Below are positions 27,743 to 36,400 of a stretch of DNA of 64,000 bases, piece by piece. The stretch lies in contig CAZGWK010000010.1 in assembly GCA_964529285.1 (NCBI GenBank), positions 12,845-76,844 on the forward strand, written 5' to 3'. Position numbers and translations under genes: made by a program. Origin of the DNA: SURF-21 sp964529285 (GTDB lineage Bacteria; Actinomycetota; Geothermincolia; Geothermincolales; RBG-13-55-18). Position 1 is the first letter of the stretch, and each line of letters begins with the position of its first letter. A model generated the notes under the pieces. That model did not search any database. It worked only from the letters and a program-made list of their open reading frames with translations, and was not told where the DNA came from.

Positions 27743-29462
27743 GACCTTCGTAGACGGGCTTTCCGTTCACGCAAGTCAGGTCCACGAAGCCGTCGAGCTT
27801 GCCCAGCTCCAGCTCGTGGGTGAGCAGGAACCACCAGGAGCTCACCTTGAGCGGGCTGGTGTTCCAGATGACGAAGTCGGCGCTTTTCCCCTTCTCCAGG
27901 GAGCCGATTTCATCCTCCATCTTGAGCGCCCGCGCGGAGTCGATGGTCCAGTGCCTGACGGCGTTCTCGATGTCGATCTTCTCCTCCGGCCCCCAGTCGG
28001 TCTTGCCTTTGTAGTTCATGCGCGTGGTCGCGAGAAGCAGGCCGTAGAAGGGATTGAGGGGGCTGTTGCACCAGTCGCTGCCGAAGGAGACGGTTATCCC
28101 CGCCTTCTCCAGGCTGCGCCAGGGATCGTAACGCTGCATCCTCTGCGGCCCCATGAACCTCTCGGTCACCTCGTCGCCGAAGAAATGCGCCGGCTGCATG
28201 GCCGCCTGCATCCCCAGCCGCGCCATCCTCTCGCGGTCCTCGGGGATAGGGAACTCGCAGTGTTCGAGGCGGTGGCGCGAATCCCATTCTCCATTGATAA
28301 AACGAGCCCGCTCGCAGGAGTTTATAACGCGCCGTATGCCTGCATCCCCAACGGCGTGGGTGCAGGCCTGGAGCTGCATGCTGTCCGCTATCTCGATCAC
28401 GCGGTCAAAGTCCTCCTGCGTCCAGTCCGGCCTGCCGTAATAGGAGGGGTCGTCCCCGTAGGGCTCCAGGAAGAAGGCGGTGCGGTTGCCCAGGGTACCG
28501 TCGATGTAGAATTTCAGCGATTGACCGAGTACCAGGCGCCGGTCCGATTTTCTGCCCATATCCTTCCACCAGGTCAGGTCGCCGAGCAGCTTGCCTTTGT
28601 CCTCCAGGTCATGAGGATCGACGTACAAAGAGCCGCGCAGGCGCACCTTGTCGAAGATGCCGCGTTCGCGGTACGCGAGCACATAGGGAATGAAGGGGCG
28701 GTAGAACTGCACGTCGTCCATGGCCGTGACCCCTACCGATACGGCCTCGTCCATGACCGCCGCTATGGTCTCCGGCACGGCGGACTCGAAGACGGGAGCT
28801 ATCTCCTCTTGCGTGAAGAAGTCGAGGGGGGAGAAGGAGTGGAAGTGGTCCAGGGCGCCCATGCAGACGCCTGAGGTGTCGCGCCTGGGCGCCAGGCGCC
28901 GCAGGGCCTGGGGGTTCCTCTCCTCGAGCAGCTCGACGGCGCGGGTATTGAGCCATCCGCACTGGCCGCAGATGGACATGAGCAGGACGGGCCGGTCCGC
29001 GACCACAGCGTCCAGCACCTCGCGGTCGGGGGCACCTCCTGGGGCGTACTCGAACCTCCAGCCCACACCGGAAACGTAGGGGAGGTCGGGGTTTGCACGG
29101 GACTGGTCCAGGACCATCTGCAGCATCTCGTCCAGGTTGGCAGCCTGCATGAGCCGCGTGGTCATGATGGCCGTCATGCCGCCTATCCACACCACGTGGC
29201 AGTGGTTGTCGATGAAACCCGGGGTGAGGGCCCTGCCCTTGGCGTCGATGACCCCTGTGTCCGGCCCCACGTGGACCGCTGCCCCTCGGTCGTCGCCCAC
29301 GTATACGATGCGCCCGTCCTTCACGGCGATGGCGCTGGCTCGTGGGTTGGCGCTATCGGAGGTGAAGATATCCGCGTGGGCCACCACCATGTCGGCCGGG
29401 TCCGCACCGTCCCGCTTGTAGGGCGATGCGAACAACGCCCATTTCATGCGATCCAGAAACAT
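27735..29462 (-). CDS. Amidohydrolase family protein (YtcJ/DUF6282-like, metal-dependent)
   Basis: The 575-residue product belongs to the amidohydrolase superfamily, probably the Amidohydro_3/YtcJ group. It has the first metal-ligand motif FIDNHCHVVW (HxH-like), a THAVGDAGIRRVINSCE region, RLEHCEFP with a later metal His, SFGSDWCNSPLNPF carrying the catalytic Asp, and a terminal WTIDSARALKMEDEIGSLEKGKSADFVI segment. It should hydrolyse C-N bonds of a cyclic or N-acyl substrate. ATG 29462 follows GGAGG with six bases between, so the 12-codon upstream extension is not used. The TAG stop lies inside the arm of the 31-bp inverted repeat. Confidence 0.88.
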   Translation of the reverse strand: MFLDRMKWALFASPYKRDGADPADMVVAHADIFTSDSANPRASAIAVKDGRIVYVGDDRGAAVHVGPDTGVIDAKGRALTPGFIDNHCHVVWIGGMTAIMTTRLMQAANLDEMLQMVLDQSRANPDLPYVSGVGWRFEYAPGGAPDREVLDAVVADRPVLLMSICGQCGWLNTRAVELLEERNPQALRRLAPRRDTSGVCMGALDHFHSFSPLDFFTQEEIAPVFESAVPETIAAVMDEAVSVGVTAMDDVQFYRPFIPYVLAYRERGIFDKVRLRGSLYVDPHDLEDKGKLLGDLTWWKDMGRKSDRRLVLGQSLKFYIDGTLGNRTAFFLEPYGDDPSYYGRPDWTQEDFDRVIEIADSMQLQACTHAVGDAGIRRVINSCERARFINGEWDSRHRLEHCEFPIPEDRERMARLGMQAAMQPAHFFGDEVTERFMGPQRMQRYDPWRSLEKAGITVSFGSDWCNSPLNPFYGLLLATTRMNYKGKTDWGPEEKIDIENAVRHWTIDSARALKMEDEIGSLEKGKSADFVIWNTSPLKVSSWWFLLTHELELGKLDGFVDLTCVNGKPVYEGQA

Positions 29463-29821
29463 CGTGCACCTCCAGGTATAGGTGTGGGCCTGTTGCAAAG
29501 GTCAGCCTTGTGTCATCTTTCTTGTCTTGTCGGTACTCTCGACAGTGCCCTTGAGATAGAGGTCAGAGGGAAGGGCGCATAGCTGTTGTCATTAAGGATT
29601 GGCCACCCTATTAAGCGGTGATTAACCTGCACAGCGGCATTCGCCGCGCCGAATGCTATTTACTGGGAGTGACCAGTATCTCCAGGTTGCGCTCCAGTGG
29701 GATCAGTCCAAATGTTATATCGATCCGGGGAAAGGCCTGACAGCCGGCAACCGTATTTTTTCAAACTCCGAAAAGGCAGGCCCGATATCAACTCCAGGAG
29801 GGTTCAGGAGGAACCCCCCCC
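29463..29821. other. Intergenic stretch, no gene seen
   Basis: This stretch lies between the amidohydrolase start and the methyltransferase stop and is richer in AT than its neighbours. At its right end, GGGTTCAGGAGGAACCC (about 29801-29817) forms a small hairpin just after the methyltransferase stop; it lacks a T-run. Otherwise I see only the promoter region expected for the amidohydrolase gene, without convincing -35/-10 boxes. Confidence 0.5.
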
Positions 29822-30442
29822 TCACTTGCGCCCTTTGAGGATCCTGCCCACTCCCCTGAGTATCTGCTTTTTCTCCACGATCTCCACCCCCAACGTCTCG
29901 ATCGCGCCCTCGAGGTCGTATGCGAAGTAAGCGGGGACGTAGACGTTCTCGTAGCGCGAGAGCATGAAGCGTATGAACAGCTTATGGATGATGTCCTGCG
30001 GGATCTCGTAATCCACGATCATGATGGTACCACCGGGAGTGGTCACCCTGACCAGTTCTTCCAGGACTTTCTCGCGCATCGGGCCCGGCATGTCGTGCAG
30101 GGCAAAGGATATTACGGAGACGTCGAAGCTGCCGTCCTCGAAAGGCATGTCCGAGGCATCGGCGCTTAAAAAGGAAACCCTGCCGCAGCCGTCCTTGCTG
30201 CGCGCCAGTGCGATCATCTCCTCGGAGAGGTCTATGCCGGTGGCCTCGCAACCCGCACTCGCGAAAGCAAGCGCCTGGCTTCCTGTGCCCGTGGCAACGT
30301 CGAGCACCCTGGCGCCTCGCGCCGCCGCCGCCATCTCCACCACTCGCGGCCTTACGTTCCCGAGCAGGAACTCCAGGCGGTCGTAGGTGGGAGCCATGCG
30401 GTCGAACCACTCTTTGAGGTAGGTGGTGGCTTCCTCGCTCAT
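29822..30442 (-). CDS. SAM-dependent methyltransferase (class I, UbiE-like)
   Basis: The 206-residue protein has motif I VLDVATGTGSQALAF, motif post-I ATGIDLSEEMIALAR, SADASDMPFEDGSFDV and VTTPGGTIMIVDYEIP, the standard class I (Methyltransf_11/UbiE-type) set. The substrate is unknown; C-terminal residues KKQILRGVGRILKGRK are basic and could touch a lipid membrane. GGAG lies six bases before ATG 30442; GTG 30445 is the alternative. It is followed upstream by an inverted-repeat element separating it from the OYE gene. Confidence 0.88.
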   Translation of the reverse strand: MSEEATTYLKEWFDRMAPTYDRLEFLLGNVRPRVVEMAAAARGARVLDVATGTGSQALAFASAGCEATGIDLSEEMIALARSKDGCGRVSFLSADASDMPFEDGSFDVSVISFALHDMPGPMREKVLEELVRVTTPGGTIMIVDYEIPQDIIHKLFIRFMLSRYENVYVPAYFAYDLEGAIETLGVEIVEKKQILRGVGRILKGRK

Positions 30443-30466
30443 CACTTTCTCCGTCGTGCAGTCGAT

Positions 30467-30537
30467 GGGGTCACATCTTTATTTATGAATTTTATCCCAT
30501 AAAATGCCAGGAGATTCAAGAATAAAGATACGACCCT
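30467..30537. repeat. GGGGTCA-type inverted-repeat element after the OYE gene
   Basis: GGGGTCACATCTTTATT (30467-30483) pairs with AATAAAGATACGACCCT (30521-30537) with two mismatches. The right arm begins six bases after the TGA of the OYE gene on the minus strand. The T-rich arms and position would also suit a terminator. Confidence 0.65.
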
Positions 30538-30543
30538 ATTTGC

Positions 30544-31719
30544 TCACGCCTTCTGGTAACATCTGACGGGCTTGTCGGCGATCGTGGCCGCGAAGCACTT
30601 GTTGCAGGAGATGCAGGACGCCTCCTCCTTGCCCTCCTCGAACTTCTTCACGAGGTCAGGTTCCCGGATCAAGGGTCGGGAGAGGGAGATGAAGTCGGCA
30701 TATCCATTCTCCAGGACCTCCTCCATGTGGGAGGCGCGGCGCATGCCGCCCACCAGTATGAGGGGGACTTCGCCGAGGGCGGGCTTAACCACCTTGGCGG
30801 CCGCCAGGTTGTATCCTTCCTCGAGGTCGAATTTCCCCTGCATCCCCTTGAGCAGGAACCACGCGGCCGGCCTCTTCCAGGCCGCCTGGGATTCCAGCAT
30901 CTCCTTCACGGGTATACCTCCGCGCATGACGTTCATCATGCCGTAGATGGAGCCCTGGCTGACCTCCACGCCGTCAATGCCCAGTTGCTGCAGCCACCCC
31001 GCGTACTTGGCGGCCAGGGGCGGCGTGACGCCGTCGGTGGGGGTGAAATCGTTGGTGTTCAGTTTGACCATCACGGCCATCTCCGACGGCAGGTTGGCCT
31101 TCACTTCTTTGTAGGTCTCCGCCAGGAAGCGGAAGCGGTTCTCGTTGGAGCCGCCCCAGCGGTCGCTTCTGACGTTGAAGAAGGGGGAGAGGAACTGGTT
31201 GATCAGGTAACCGTGGGCTGCATGTATCTGCACCCCATCGGCCCCGGCCTCGGCAGCCCGTCCCGCGGCCCTGCCGAAGGCGCGGATGGTCTCCCGGATA
31301 TCCTCCTCGCTCATCTCCCGGGGCTTCACAAGGTATGCGGGGTCCCTCTTGTATGCGGAGGGTCCTATGGGCTGCTGGCCGATGATGGCTTTGACCGTCT
31401 GCCTTCCCGCGTGGTTCAGCTGGAATGCGATCTTTCCGCCCTCGGCGTGCACCGCCTCAACCAGGCTGCGCAAGCCTGGTATCATGTCATCGCTGTGGAT
31501 GCCCGTGGCCAGCCTGAAATGCCTTCCCGAGGGCTGTACGTACATTGCCCCCGGCATGATCAGACCCACACCTCCCTTGGCCAGGTTCTCGTAACGCTTG
31601 CTCAGCGCTTCCGTCACCTCGCCGCTCTCCAGCGCCATGGACTCGGTGGTGCCGGAATGGGCGAAGCGGTTCTTTACCTCGAGGTCTCCCAATCGCGCCG
31701 GGCTGAAGAGTAGTGGCAT
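30544..31719 (-). CDS. NADH:flavin oxidoreductase (Old Yellow Enzyme family) with a C-terminal Fe-S motif
   Basis: The 391-residue protein has the FMN-binding TIM-barrel signatures of the OYE family: RFAHSGTTESMA near the start, FQLNHAGRQT, GVQIHAAHGYLINQFLSP and LILVGGMRRASHMEEVL. It ends with CISCNKCFAATIADKPVRC, the C-x2-C-x3-C-x11-C ligand set of the 4Fe-4S cluster in 2,4-dienoyl-CoA reductase relatives. It stops right there, so the C-terminal FAD/NAD domain of those enzymes is absent and another electron donor is needed. A reduction of an enone or enoyl-CoA is likely. GGGG lies before ATG 31719. A broken relative lies at 63745-64000. Confidence 0.9.
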   Translation of the reverse strand: MPLLFSPARLGDLEVKNRFAHSGTTESMALESGEVTEALSKRYENLAKGGVGLIMPGAMYVQPSGRHFRLATGIHSDDMIPGLRSLVEAVHAEGGKIAFQLNHAGRQTVKAIIGQQPIGPSAYKRDPAYLVKPREMSEEDIRETIRAFGRAAGRAAEAGADGVQIHAAHGYLINQFLSPFFNVRSDRWGGSNENRFRFLAETYKEVKANLPSEMAVMVKLNTNDFTPTDGVTPPLAAKYAGWLQQLGIDGVEVSQGSIYGMMNVMRGGIPVKEMLESQAAWKRPAAWFLLKGMQGKFDLEEGYNLAAAKVVKPALGEVPLILVGGMRRASHMEEVLENGYADFISLSRPLIREPDLVKKFEEGKEEASCISCNKCFAATIADKPVRCYQKA

Positions 31720-32139
31720 GATAATCCCCCTATCGCAGCATACGCAGACTTACGGCCTCTCTTTAAAGGAGCACGGTGTTAGTTAGCTTGCCTTGGAAGC
31801 CCCCCATGAAAGTATAGGCAGGGTAAATATGGGGTGTCAAAACCGGGGCGATCTCAGTCCTCGGTGTTGCTTGCATATCGCTGCAGTATATCTCGCCAGC
31901 AGAGTTATTGTACGCGTGGAAGGCAGCATGGATCTGGCAAGGCAAAGGAGCTGTTGGCAGCACCATGGATTTGGCAAGGCAAGAAAGTTGTACTATTTTA
32001 GATGTGCGGCAATATCCGTAGATTTCGCAGTCTCGAGTCGGGGCATTTTGCCAACCACCATGCGAGCCTTTCATGAACTTGGATTCATGGGAAGAGAGCG
32101 CTGCAATCGCACTCGCCAAACGCTTTAGAGGAGGTCATC
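31720..32139. other. Divergent intergenic region with a direct repeat
   Basis: This 420-base stretch separates the divergent OYE and TIGR04076-like genes and should hold both promoters. The only structured feature is the direct repeat at 31922-31982. No conserved gene frame is visible. Confidence 0.55.
31922..31982 (+). repeat. Imperfect tandem direct repeat, possible operator
   Basis: GGCAGCATGGATCTGGCAAG (31922-31941, continuing GCAA) is repeated as GGCAGCACCATGGATTTGGC (31956-31975, continuing AAGGCAA) with a 34-base period. The copies differ by a two-base insertion and one C/T change. Paired sites in a divergent promoter region could bind a regulator; this is inference. Confidence 0.5.
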
Positions 32140-33147
32140 GTGATCAAGGAACTCATCCAGAAGGTAAGTTATCATATCGTCAAGAACCGCTGGGGGTACA
32201 CCCCGGAACAGCTGGAACGGGCCAAGGGGACCGGCCTGGTGGATGCGGTCGAGCTCAAGGACATGAGCTACTGGATCAAGATCGAGCCCGTGTGCTCAAA
32301 CCACTGCATGGGCACCAACTACGAGGGGAGAGCATTCTACCTTGATGCCATGGGCGGGTTGATCCGCCATAAGTGCCCTCCATCGATATGTATACACGCC
32401 CTCTCCCAGCTCTCGCCGCTGGCGTACTCATATTACGATCACATGCTGCAGAAGAAAGACCCCAACGGCATGATCTTCGACACCTTCGCCTGCACCGACC
32501 CGGGGCTCGACTACGGCGGACTGGGGGCCTGCACCTTCCGCGTCACGCGCGAGAAGATGCCCATCCTGGAGCAGCTGCGCTCCATGCTGGCCCTCGCGCC
32601 CTACATGTTCCTTTGGAACCGCAGGCAGGTCGGCGCTTGCCGTGCCGTGCAGGAGGCACCCGCGAGCGGCGGCCCGGAACCCACCCAGTTCATGCGCAGC
32701 CTTCCCCTGGGAGGGGAGGACCTGGAGGCGTTCCTGGCTGCCCCCAAGCGCGCCATGCGGCTGCGCGGCCTCGAGGACTTCCAGGACTACCGCATCGTCA
32801 TCAAGGTCGTTGAATCGCAAGCCTGCCTGGCGGGCCATGCCACGGGCGACGAGTTCGTCCTCGACCCCATGGGGCGCGTGGTCCTTTCCGAGAACGACGG
32901 GGATATCTGCATCATGGCCCTGAACAAGGCATGGTACCGCGTCATGCTGCTGCTGGAGAGGATGGCCGAAGGAGCCGGAGGGGACGCTTCCTTCCACGGC
33001 GATCTGCTGGACATCCCCATCAGCTGCTACGGCGGAGCATGGCCCCTGGGCGCCTGCGGCAGGATCATGATGAAGGTCGAAGCCCGCAAGATACCTGGGG
33101 TCAGCCCTCCATTTTCAACATCGGGGGTCAGGCCTCCACAAAGTTGA
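32140..33147 (+). CDS. Duplicated TIGR04076-like protein with element-derived C-terminus
   Basis: The protein contains two related segments. Each has an Ile/Val-rich start, a Cys/Gly stretch and a PPSIC or ICIMALNKAW segment: YWIKIEPVCSNHCMGTNYEG in the N-terminal half, and YRIVIKVVESQACLAGHATG in the C-terminal half, the latter ending in CGRIMMKVEARK. This resembles the small TIGR04076 family of unknown function, usually about 90-100 residues, here duplicated. GTG 32140 is preceded by a perfect AGGAGG. The last 18 residues or so (from IPGVSPPF onward) are translated from the repeat element at 33097-33139, so the original stop has been lost. Confidence 0.6.
   Translation: MIKELIQKVSYHIVKNRWGYTPEQLERAKGTGLVDAVELKDMSYWIKIEPVCSNHCMGTNYEGRAFYLDAMGGLIRHKCPPSICIHALSQLSPLAYSYYDHMLQKKDPNGMIFDTFACTDPGLDYGGLGACTFRVTREKMPILEQLRSMLALAPYMFLWNRRQVGACRAVQEAPASGGPEPTQFMRSLPLGGEDLEAFLAAPKRAMRLRGLEDFQDYRIVIKVVESQACLAGHATGDEFVLDPMGRVVLSENDGDICIMALNKAWYRVMLLLERMAEGAGGDASFHGDLLDIPISCYGGAWPLGACGRIMMKVEARKIPGVSPPFSTSGVRPPQS
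33097..33139 (+). repeat. Two tandem GGGGTCAG arms read through by a gene
   Basis: GGGGTCAGCCCTCCATTTTC (33097-33116) and GGGGTCAGGCCTCCA (33124-33138) are two direct, diverged copies of one arm. Copy one is identical to the inverted arm at 3428-3450. Both are in frame in the preceding gene, which terminates at TGA 33145. Confidence 0.7.
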
Positions 33148-33471
33148 GTATGAGGCCAACAGGTCGCGCCCGGGTCTAATAAAAAAGGGCAAGACGACTG
33201 CGCTTTATTTCCATTGCACGGTAAGGCCGCAGATGGCACAGCATTATAGATAAATGAATATCTCACCTGTACCGAGAATATTATAAATGAACGATTTTGC
33301 TGTCATGCCGGCAAAGCGAGCAAACAATATGGTCGGTATGGATTCGGGGTACTTGAAGATGGCATCATCCCCTGCAATATTCCTCGCACATCACGGCGGT
33401 CGAGAACAAAATGGGCCTGCCTGCTTTTTCAGCTTTAAGCTTTCGCCTCAAACAAATCGGAGGATATAACC
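33148..33471. other. Intergenic stretch before the large secreted protein
   Basis: The 324-base stretch is AT-richer than its flanks and holds no supported gene. GGAGG at about 33459-33463 is the binding site for the ATG at 33472. I looked for a cyclic-di-GMP riboswitch because of GCAAAGCGAGCAAAC near 33310, but the order of conserved segments does not fit. Confidence 0.5.
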
Positions 33472-36400
33472 ATGAAGCGCGTCTCGCTAACGGTGCTGGT
33501 CGTAGTGATCTCCACCCTCGTATGCCTGTCCGGCGCGGGGCTTGCCGTCGGCGCAGCCGAGGACTACTGGGCGTGGGAGAACCCAACCCCCACGGGCAAC
33601 GACCTGAGCGACGTCTCCTGCCTGGACGCGGACCACGCCTGGGCGGTGGGCGCCGGGGGCACCATACTCTTCTACGACGGCGCGAGGTGGAACCCGCAGA
33701 TCAGCCCCACCACCAACAACATCAACGGCGTGTGGGCTGTAGGCGCGAGCGACGTATGGGCGGTGGGAGAGGCAGGCACCGTTCTGCATTATGATGGCAT
33801 ATCCTGGAAGATTGACAGCGTGGCTGAAGGTAAGGCCGAGGGCAAGAATCTGCACGCGGTATCGGCTTCCAGTACGTCCAACGTGATAGCGGTGGGGGAC
33901 AGCGGCACCGCCCTCCACTACAACGGCAGCGCTTGGGCCAAGCACAGCATACCCGACGGCCACAACCAGTACTGCGTTGATGTGCTCGATGCCGGCAACG
34001 CCTGGAGCGGAGGCACATACGGAGATATCTACCATTACAACGGCTCGTCCTGGAGCAAAGAGCACAAGGTGGGAGGCCTGAGCGGCGATTTCGACGCCAT
34101 ACACGGCATAAGCGCAAAGGCGACGGACCTGGTATGGGCCGTCGGGGACATGGGCACCATCGCGAACAAGGGACCCACCGGCTGGGAGGACAAGACCGGC
34201 TTCTTCGAACACATCATCCATGCCAAGAACCTGTACGATGTCGAGGTGCTGGGCACCTCCGACCTCTTCATCACCGGCCAGGACGGGAATATATTCCGCG
34301 GCGAGATCCCCGTACTCGAGGTTATAAAAGTCCCCAGCGGCACGGGCAATTCCCTGCACGGCGCGTCCATACACAGCCTGCTCGCCGGATGGGCGGTGGG
34401 CGACAACGGCACGGTCCTCTTCCATGACGGCATCTCCTGGAACCACCAGGACAGCAACGTCAACGTGGACCTCTCCGGGGTGTCGGCCCTGTCCGCCGAC
34501 AGCGCCTGGGCTGCGGGTGACTACGGCGCCATACTCCACTACGACGGAACCTTGTGGGTCCCCCAGGACAGCGGCACGCGCAAGCACCTCTACGACGTTT
34601 ACGCGCTGGATTCCACCCACGTTTGGGCGGTGGGAGAAGAGACTATTCTATTCTATGACGGAACTACCTGGAGTGAGGCCGAACACACCCTGCTCTCTCC
34701 CAGGAGCATATCCGGCACCAGCAGTGATTTCGTGCTCGCGGTGGGCGGTTTCGAGATCCACCGCTTCAACGGCGACAGGTGGGTGCACGAACATACCACA
34801 TCGCACCGGCTCAACGGCGTCTATGCTTTTACCTATAGCGGCAACAACTGTGCCTGGGCGGTGGGTGACAACGGTCACGCCCTCTACTATGACGGCACCT
34901 CGTGGTCCGATCATCCCACCGGAGACACCTACGGCAGGAACCTGCTGGATGTGGTGGCTTTCGGCCCCAACGAGACCTGGGCGGTGGGGCAGAAGGGCGC
35001 TATCTACAGGTATACCGGCGTCTGGATCGATGAGACCTGGAGCGAAGAGGTCACGCTGAACAGCATCAGCGCGCTTTCGCACAACGATATGTGGACGGTG
35101 GGGGACGACGAGACGATACTCTATTACAACAGCCTGAGCGGTTGGGAGAAACAGCATCACGGCTCCACTCACCTGGGTGGCATCTACGCCGCAGGCGGCA
35201 ACGCCTTATGGGCGGTGGGCGATGACGAGAAGGTCCTTTTCCTCGACGATTACCACAGCAGTTCCTGGAAGGACGCATCTCCCTCCCACATCACGGCGAA
35301 GCTCTACGGGGTCTCCGCCGCGGACGACGCCAGCGTGTGGGCAGTGGGAGAGAAGGGCACCATCCTCCATTACGACGGTACCGTCTGGCTGGCCCAGGAC
35401 AGCGGCACCACCAAGGACCTGCACGGGGTGTCGGCCTTCGACGCCAGTCACGTGTGGGCGGTGGGAGACGGCGGCACCATACTCTATTACAACGGCTTCA
35501 ACTGGCAGGCCCAGAACAGCGGCACCACCAAGAAGATCTACGGCGTGGCGGCCATGGCCGAGAACGGAGCCTGCGCCGTGGGGGACGACTACGCCTATTT
35601 CTTCAGCAGCGCGGGTTGGAAGGCCGTCAAGGGCGGCTTCAACGGCAAGGGCGTGGCGGGGACGGACATGAACCACCTGTGGGCGGTATGCGGCAACCAC
35701 GACGTGTGGAGCTACAACGCGGGCACGGAGACCTGGACCAAGCACGAGAAGGTCACGGACAAGAACCTCTACGGTATCACCGCCGTGGCGGTTTCCGGTC
35801 ACTCCCCCCACATCTGGGCGGTGGGGGATGACGGCCGCATCATATTCTCGGACAACGGGGGGAGCGACTGGTCGCAGGAGACCTGCAATACCAGCGAGAA
35901 TCTCAAATGCGTGTCCGCCCTCGATAAAGACAACGTCTGGGCGGTAGGACAGAAGGGTACCATCCTACGTCACGGTTCGGGCTGGCAAGCCCAGGTGAGC
36001 ACCACCCAGCTGGACCTCTACGGCGTGTCGGCACTGGCTTCACACAGCGTATGGGCGGTGGGGGACAAGGGACAGTGCGATACCGTCCTCGCCGCCTATC
36101 CCGGCATCGAGTCCTGCAGCCCGCAGACGGCGCCCAGGGGACACAAGCTCGAGGTGGAGATTAGGGGCGGCAACACCAACTTCAGGCAGTTCGATTCGAC
36201 CGTCGCCTTCAGCGGCGGCGGTATCACCGTGGACTGGGTCGAGGTTACAGGCGCCCGCAACCTTAGGGCGAAGATCACCATAGCTGCGGATGCCGACCTC
36301 ACCGCGAGGGATCTGAACGTGATCACGGGGGGAGAGGAGCCCTATGCTTTGACGGGGGCCCTGACCGTATACGATATGAGCATCAGCGAGATAACGCCGA

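Noticed and set aside
33300..33360. A cyclic-di-GMP-like riboswitch upstream of the giant secreted protein
   Set aside because: GCAAAG and CAAAC pieces are present, but their order and the missing receptor segment do not fit.
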